From Tepidibacter hydrothermalis (GTDB lineage: Bacteria > Bacillota > Clostridia > Peptostreptococcales > Peptostreptococcaceae), in NCBI RefSeq assembly GCF_029542625.1, contig NZ_CP120733.1, positions 2,232,001 through 2,296,000 on the forward strand: a DNA stretch of 64,000 nt, written 5' to 3'. The notes beneath the pieces are model-generated. The model was given only the letters and a program-made list of their open reading frames with translations. It was not told the DNA's origin and did not search any database. The position numbers and the translations under genes are program-made. Below, piece after piece: positions 59,096 through 64,000 of this stretch; position 1 is the first letter of the stretch, and every line of letters starts with the position of its first letter.

Positions 59096-59800
59096 ATGAA
59101 AAGACAAATAATTGAAATAAATCAAGAAAAATGTATAGGATGCGGATTATGCGCAAATGCATGTCATCAAGGTGCTATAAAAGTTATAGATGGTAAAGCA
59201 AAGTTGATGAGTGATTCTTACTGCGACGGACTTGGAATGTGTTTACCTGCTTGTCCAGTGGATGCAATAAAATTAACAGAAAAAGAAACTGTAGAATTTG
59301 ATCAATCTAGAAAAGGATATGCTACTAATAAGAAAAAAACATCTGGAGGATGCCCTGGATCTGCAAGTAAAGTATTAAAAAGTAATTCAGGATGTGGATG
59401 TAGTGGATCATCACCTAAACAAATAAATACTACTGAGTCTCAATTAAATCAATGGCCTGTTCAATTAAAACTCGCGAGTCCTTCAGCCGATTTTTGGGAT
59501 AATGCAGATATATTAATAGCAGCAGACTGTTGTGCATATTCTTATTCAAATTTTCACAATGATTTTATGAAGAATAAAATTACAGTTATAGGATGTCCAA
59601 AGCTTGATGACAACCAATACTATATAGATAAGTTAACTGAGATATTTAAAACAAAAGATATAAACAGCATAACAGTTACAAGAATGTCCGTGCCTTGCTG
59701 TGGTGGATTAGTTCGTGCAGTAAAAGAAGCCATCTCAAATTCTAACACAAAAGCTTCATACAATGAGTTTGTAATATCTACAGATGGAAATATAATATAA
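59096..59800 (+). CDS. 4Fe-4S ferredoxin-like protein with a C-terminal redox-type domain
   Basis: A 234-residue iron-sulfur protein. The N-terminus has one standard cluster motif (CIGCGLCANAC) and a second with wider spacing (CDGLGMCLPAC). A Cys-rich linker follows (GGCPGSASK, SGCGCSGSS). The C-terminal ~120 residues have paired Cys (ADCCAYSY, VIGCPKLDD, SVPCCGGLVRA). I recall this architecture from anaerobes near hybrid-cluster protein genes, and hcp is 3.3 kb away here. It probably passes electrons, but the partner is inferred. Confidence 0.85.
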   Translation: MKRQIIEINQEKCIGCGLCANACHQGAIKVIDGKAKLMSDSYCDGLGMCLPACPVDAIKLTEKETVEFDQSRKGYATNKKKTSGGCPGSASKVLKSNSGCGCSGSSPKQINTTESQLNQWPVQLKLASPSADFWDNADILIAADCCAYSYSNFHNDFMKNKITVIGCPKLDDNQYYIDKLTEIFKTKDINSITVTRMSVPCCGGLVRAVKEAISNSNTKASYNEFVISTDGNII

Positions 59801-59801
59801 T

Positions 59802-59838
59802 AAAAAAGGTACTAGCGAAAATCGCTAGTACCTTTTTT
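59802..59838. terminator. Bidirectional terminator
   Basis: Stem AAAAAAGGTACTAGCG / CGCTAGTACCTTTTTT with a five-base loop, between the ferredoxin-like gene and the MATE gene. Confidence 0.9.
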
Positions 59839-59839
59839 A

Positions 59840-61225
59840 TTATATTTCAATTATTTTATTTATATCTATAATTTCTTCATTTTTTTCTTTTTCACTCATA
59901 GCCTTCATTTCTTTAATTAAAAATACTAGTGTAATTAGAGAAGATGAAATATCCGATATAGGATATGCTATCCAAACTCCCTTAAGTCCAAATAATTTTG
60001 GTAATATTATAAGCATTGGTATTAATATAAGTACCTGTCTAGAAAGACTAAGTACTATAGAAATCTTGGCCTTTCCTATTGCTTGGAAAAAGTTTGATAC
60101 AACTATTTGAAATCCTATCACAGGAATCATACATAAAAATATCTGAAGTCCACGAGTTCCTATCTTAAGTATATTTTCATCATCACTAAATATAGATATC
60201 ATAAAACTTGGGAAAAATTCCACAGATATAAATCCTAATATGCAAAGTACAGATGCCGAACCTATTGCAAGTCTCAAACATTTTTTAACTCTATCTATTT
60301 TAACAGCCCCATAGTTATATCCTAATATAGGTTGAGCACCTTGAGTTATACCGAATACAGGCATCAAAAATATCATTGTAATACTTATTAGTATGCTCAT
60401 AGCACCAATAGCATAATCTCCTCCATTTGCTTTTAAGGTATTATTCGCAAGTACATTTACAACACTAGATGCAAGCTGTATTAAAAACGGAGACATACCT
60501 ATTGCAAATATACCTTTAACTATATTAATATCTAGTTTCATATATTTAACTTTAAGTTTCATAGAAGAACGATTACCAATCATAAAGTATCTAAGTACCC
60601 ATATAGTATTTAATGTTTGACCTATAACAGTAGCTATTGCAGCCCCTTTTATTCCCATATCCATCTTCATTATGAATACATAATCAAGTATTATATTAGT
60701 TATAGCTCCTATTAAATTTGTAATCATAGCAGTCTTCGGACTTCCATCAGAGCGAATAGATGCATTAAGACCAAATCCAACTGCATTAAATACTGCACCT
60801 GCAAGTATTATAATTATATAGTCTTTAGCATAACCAAAAGTGACCTCACTTGCTCCAAAAATTTTAAGTAGCGGATCTAAAAAGCCAATACCAACAATAG
60901 TAACCAGAATAGAAATAATACTTAAAAGTATAAATGTATTTCCAAGTATTTTTTCAGCCTCATCATGTTTTCCTTCTCCAAGTCTAATAGATATTAAAGC
61001 TGCTCCTCCAATACCTGCAAGCATTCCAAATGCCATTATTATTGTACTAAATGGTAGAGTCAATCCCACTGCTGATATCGCAATAGCTCCTACTCCTTTT
61101 CCTATAAAAATTCTATCTACAATATTGTATAATATGTTAATTAACATACCTATAATTGCTGGAAATGAAAATTCCATAAGTAATTTACCTATATTTTCTG
61201 TTCCAAGTCTTTTCTGTTTTTCCAT
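59840..61225 (-). CDS. MATE-family (MepA-like) efflux transporter
   Basis: A 461-residue transporter of the MepA/NorM type. The start LGTENIGKLLMEFSFPAIIG, then NIVDRIFIGKGVGAIAISAVG and GGAALISIRLGEG, and a second half with AQPILGYNYGA show the typical internal repeat. ATG 61225 is spaced correctly from AGGAGG. A perfect small hairpin (TAGTTGC-TTTT-GCAACTA) lies in its leader near 61286-61303. It is not closely related to the MATE protein at 38808. Confidence 0.93.
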   Translation of the reverse strand: MEKQKRLGTENIGKLLMEFSFPAIIGMLINILYNIVDRIFIGKGVGAIAISAVGLTLPFSTIIMAFGMLAGIGGAALISIRLGEGKHDEAEKILGNTFILLSIISILVTIVGIGFLDPLLKIFGASEVTFGYAKDYIIIILAGAVFNAVGFGLNASIRSDGSPKTAMITNLIGAITNIILDYVFIMKMDMGIKGAAIATVIGQTLNTIWVLRYFMIGNRSSMKLKVKYMKLDINIVKGIFAIGMSPFLIQLASSVVNVLANNTLKANGGDYAIGAMSILISITMIFLMPVFGITQGAQPILGYNYGAVKIDRVKKCLRLAIGSASVLCILGFISVEFFPSFMISIFSDDENILKIGTRGLQIFLCMIPVIGFQIVVSNFFQAIGKAKISIVLSLSRQVLILIPMLIILPKLFGLKGVWIAYPISDISSSLITLVFLIKEMKAMSEKEKNEEIIDINKIIEI

Positions 61226-61309
61226 AAACACACCTCCTATTTAGTCCTACGAACATTTTTTCATAATAGGTATTATATATAAGAGTAGTTGCTTTTGCAA
61301 CTATTTAAG

Positions 61310-61345
61310 AAAAAAAAACTATACTCACTATTATATGAGTATAGC
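61310..61345 (-). terminator. Terminator of the chemoreceptor gene
   Basis: Stem CTATACTCA / TGAGTATAG followed by nine T on the minus strand. Confidence 0.85.
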
Positions 61346-61359
61346 CTCAAATATTTCCC

Positions 61360-62919
61360 CTATATGTTTAACACTGATCTCAATGATAAAGATACGCTAA
61401 TTACCCCTCCATTTTTATATGGAATATGTAAAAATTTATACATTTCATCATCATTAACTCTTTTTCTAATAGGTGTTACTTCGTATCCTTCTTTTAACTT
61501 TGAAGCCCTATATGATACAGGATCTATCTCAAAAGAATTAAGTCCTATTCCATCTTTATCTGAACACTGTTTTATTATCCCTGAAGAATCTACCACATAT
61601 ACATCATCTATATTTAAGTCATTAACAAGCATTTTCAGATCAACATTTTCAGATTTATCAATATATTCTTTGATATCTAAAGCTTTATTGTACATATATA
61701 CATCCATTGTATTTTGAGCAAGGTTTTGTTGAAGATTATTTGCACAATCTTTTAAATAATTTATATTACTAACTATTCCTCCAAAAGAATTATTCATTTC
61801 CTCTACAATAGCATTAAACTGTTGGCTTTCAGATGCATTTTCCTGCGATATACCTTGAATAGTTTCAACAGATTCTATAACTTTTTCGGTATAAAGACTT
61901 ATCTCTTCCATACTCTTGTCAATTGTATTTATTTGATTCTTTGTTTTAACTGTACTATTAGATATTTGCTCGAAAGACTGCTCAGCTTTTTGAGCTACAA
62001 TTATGCCTTCATCTATCTTATTTATCCCGTATGACATTTCTTGTGTTAATTTAGACATTTTTTGTTGTATTCCTTCAATAACCTCACTTATTTTCTCCGA
62101 AGCATTCTGTGATTGATTTGATAATTTTCCAATTTCAGTGGCTACTACTGCAAAACCCTTTCCATATTCCCCAGCTCTTGCTGCTTCTATAGATGAATTT
62201 AGCGCAAGTAGATTTGTATTCTCAGTAATTCCTTTTATTATATCAGAAAATTTTTCTATTTCAGAAAAACTCTCTATAAAATTATTTAAGTTATTGTTAT
62301 ACTCGATCATAATATTCCTTAAAGTATCTATAGATTGTTTTGTTTTAACAATATTTTTATTTCCCTCTTCAGTAAGTTTTACAGATGCATCACTTTGTTC
62401 ACCTATATTTTTAAGTTCACCTCTTATACCATCTATATTATTCCCAACACCTTCTATATTACTAAAAATGCTATTTATAGATTCCATTTGAGTTAAAGAA
62501 CCAGATGCTATTTCTTCACTTGTACTGGCGACGCTTTCTGTTGATTCTTGCATGTTTCTAACTTTATCTGCAGCTTTATCAGATTCAAGTGCAAGCTCTA
62601 CTGCTAATTTAAGTCCCGATTTAGAAATTTCTTTAGTATTGTGAAAAAGAGTTTGAAAAGATGATGTTATCTCTTCATTAGAATTATCCAATTTATAATC
62701 ATAGCGACCTTCATTAATGATATCTAGCATATTTTTGATTTTTTCTACTTTTTCTTTATAAATTAGTTTAAATATTATATATGAGTACAATAAAGTAATT
62801 ATAATATTTACACTTACGCCAAACAAAAAGTTATCTTTGTCCAAAATTATCGTATTTATTAATAAAATAAAAATTAAATAAGTTAGCGAAATAATAATTG
62901 TCATTAGTCTTTTTTTCAT
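61360..62919 (-). CDS. Methyl-accepting chemotaxis protein with a C-terminal sensor-like domain
   Basis: A 519-residue chemoreceptor. Two membrane helices at the N-terminus (about 6-28 and 33-53) are separated by only a few residues, so there is no outside sensor domain. A short cytoplasmic linker leads to the long signalling coiled coil, whose hairpin tip is intact ([21 protein letters not shown] and [15 protein letters not shown]). The last ~110 residues are globular ([17 protein letters not shown], then [13 protein letters not shown]) and resemble a PAS/Cache-like sensor. The input is thus probably intracellular and at the C-terminus. No other chemotaxis gene is adjacent. Confidence 0.9.
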   Translation of the reverse strand: MKKRLMTIIISLTYLIFILLINTIILDKDNFLFGVSVNIIITLLYSYIIFKLIYKEKVEKIKNMLDIINEGRYDYKLDNSNEEITSSFQTLFHNTKEISKSGLKLAVELALESDKAADKVRNMQESTESVASTSEEIASGSLTQMESINSIFSNIEGVGNNIDGIRGELKNIGEQSDASVKLTEEGNKNIVKTKQSIDTLRNIMIEYNNNLNNFIESFSEIEKFSDIIKGITENTNLLALNSSIEAARAGEYGKGFAVVATEIGKLSNQSQNASEKISEVIEGIQQKMSKLTQEMSYGINKIDEGIIVAQKAEQSFEQISNSTVKTKNQINTIDKSMEEISLYTEKVIESVETIQGISQENASESQQFNAIVEEMNNSFGGIVSNINYLKDCANNLQQNLAQNTMDVYMYNKALDIKEYIDKSENVDLKMLVNDLNIDDVYVVDSSGIIKQCSDKDGIGLNSFEIDPVSYRASKLKEGYEVTPIRKRVNDDEMYKFLHIPYKNGGVISVSLSLRSVLNI

Positions 62920-63028
62920 TTTAGGCCCCCTTTATTTCACCTTACATTTTATAAATAATTATATCAATTTCTGTCGTAATTTTCAAACACATTAATGTTA
63001 ATTTTGTGTCTTAATGTTATCCATAAGT

Positions 63029-63062
63029 GGAAATCCATATAGTTTCCTTATATGTAAAAAGC
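63029..63062. repeat. Post-terminator AT element, copy 5
   Basis: GGAAATCCATATAGTTTCC followed by TTATATGTAAAAAGC, preceded by AATGTTATCCA as at 32280 and running into the hcp terminator. Confidence 0.5.
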
Positions 63063-63088
63063 GTAGCTATTTAAATAGCTACGCTTTT
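63057..63088 (-). terminator. Terminator of hcp
   Basis: A perfect stem AAAAGCGTAGCTATTT and its complement, with T tracts. Confidence 0.9.
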
Positions 63089-63090
63089 GA

Positions 63091-64000
63091 TTAACCTTGC
63101 ATAAACATTTTTACATCATCTTCTACATTAGTAATTCCAGCTATTCCAAAGTTATCTACTAATACTTTAGCAACATTTGGAGATAAAAATGCAGGTAATG
63201 TTGGTCCTAAATGAATGTTTTTTACACCTAAATATAATAGTGATAATAAAACTATTACAGCTTTTTGCTCATACCAAGCTATATTGTAAGATATAGGCAA
63301 TTCATTTACATCATCAAGTCCGAATACTTCTTTAAGTTTTAAAGCAATTACTACTAGTGAATATGAATCATTACATTGTCCTGCATCTAAAACTCTTGGT
63401 ATTCCTCCTATATCTCCTAAATCAAGCTTATTGTATTTATATTTTGCACATCCTGCAGTTAATATAACCGTATCATTTGGTATAGCCTTAGCAAAATCTG
63501 TATAGTAATTTCTTGATTTTGCTCTACCATCACAACCAGCCATTACAAAGAATCTCTTTATAGCACCAGATTTAACAGCATCTACAACCTTATCAGCAAG
63601 AGCTAATACTTGATTATGAGCAAATCCTCCTACTATTTCTCCTGTTTCTATTTCTGTTGGACATTTACAATTTTTAGCCATCTCTATTATTTCACTAAAA
63701 TCCTTATTTCCATTTTCATCAGCATCTATATGCTTACATCCTGGTACACCTGAAGCTCCTGTTGTAAACAACTTGTCCTTATATGAATCCTTTGGAGGAA
63801 CCACACAGTTTGTAGTCATTAATATAGGTCCATTGAATTTTTCAAATTCTTCTGTTTGCTTCCACCATGCATTTCCATAGTTTCCTGCAAAATGAGAGTA
63901 CTTTTTAAATTCTGGATAGTATTGTCCTGCAAGCATCTCACTGTGAGTATAAACCTCTACTCCAGTTCCTTCTGTCTGCTTTAATAATAACTCTAAGTCT
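63091..64000 (-). CDS. hcp: Hybrid-cluster protein (hydroxylamine reductase), N-terminus beyond window edge
   Basis: The C-terminal ~302 residues of Hcp, which reduces hydroxylamine and NO and helps against nitrosative stress. The visible part enters at [17 protein letters not shown] and continues with [40 protein letters not shown], the family hallmark DAGQCNDSY and [13 protein letters not shown]. Hybrid-cluster ligands C, C, C and the Glu/Lys pair near WYEQKAV are intact. The true start lies past position 64000; the ATG at 63936 is an internal Met. Confidence 0.97.
   Translation of the reverse strand, partial: DLELLLKQTEGTGVEVYTHSEMLAGQYYPEFKKYSHFAGNYGNAWWKQTEEFEKFNGPILMTTNCVVPPKDSYKDKLFTTGASGVPGCKHIDADENGNKDFSEIIEMAKNCKCPTEIETGEIVGGFAHNQVLALADKVVDAVKSGAIKRFFVMAGCDGRAKSRNYYTDFAKAIPNDTVILTAGCAKYKYNKLDLGDIGGIPRVLDAGQCNDSYSLVVIALKLKEVFGLDDVNELPISYNIAWYEQKAVIVLLSLLYLGVKNIHLGPTLPAFLSPNVAKVLVDNFGIAGITNVEDDVKMFMQG

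Overview
The window reads as chromosomal DNA of a low-GC, strictly anaerobic, spore-forming member of the Clostridia. The evidence is the AT-rich base composition, strong purine-rich ribosome binding sites, the codY-topA-dprA gene order, a rubredoxin, a hybrid-cluster protein, a Re-type citrate synthase in place of the usual enzyme, a spore-coat-type multicopper oxidase and a SleB-type cell-wall hydrolase. The 16S sequence looks clostridial, perhaps near the Peptostreptococcaceae, but I could not run a comparison. Most genes and the rRNA operon are on the minus strand, which suggests that strand is the leading one.

Layout. 1-7.4 kb: a TetR-controlled efflux adaptor (cut by the edge), an unknown zinc-ribbon membrane protein, a four-gene operon (OadB-like mini-protein, DUF2809 protein, S66 carboxypeptidase, small protein) and a sulfonate/nitrate-type ABC importer. 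7.5-10.5 kb: a multicopper oxidase with a probable SPOCS-like tail, then a 201-nt imperfect palindrome. 10.5-22.5 kb: pyruvate carboxylase, a cysteine-desulfurase-like enzyme, rarA, codY, topA, dprA and small proteins. 22.5-27.6 kb: a 5S-23S-tRNA-Ala-16S operon on the minus strand with its promoter and both RNase III processing stalks. 28-35 kb: a UDG-family glycosylase, an MBL hydrolase, the CcdA/TlpA-like thiol-redox pair, a cell-wall hydrolase, a YdcZ transporter pair with a divergent Crp/Fnr regulator, and a DUF421/DUF4363 pair. 35-43 kb: clpS-clpA, a MerR regulator with a divergent MATE pump, an exonuclease and prfC. 43-48 kb: cobO and an operon for Re-citrate synthase, aconitase and isocitrate dehydrogenase. 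48-57.4 kb: cysK, a His/Cys-repeat DUF1292 protein, cca, rubredoxin, a heterodimeric ABC exporter, a metallophosphoesterase and RNase Z. 57.5-64 kb: gap, a ferredoxin-like protein, a MATE pump, a chemoreceptor with an unusual C-terminal sensor and hcp (cut by the edge).

How the genes work together. Pyruvate carboxylase makes oxaloacetate. The Re-citrate synthase, aconitase and isocitrate dehydrogenase operon turns that with acetyl-CoA into 2-oxoglutarate for glutamate, the usual incomplete TCA branch of anaerobes. Rubredoxin, Hcp and the ferredoxin-like protein fit redox and nitrosative stress defence. CcdA and TlpA handle thiol redox outside the membrane, and ClpS/ClpA points to N-end-rule proteolysis.

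I found no phage, CRISPR array, intact insertion sequence or obvious novel defence system. The least explained signals are non-coding: the palindrome at 10.3-10.5 kb, an 84-nt repeat present twice in opposite orientation, a repeat sharing sequence with the 16S leader, and a short element that recurs just beyond five minus-strand terminators.
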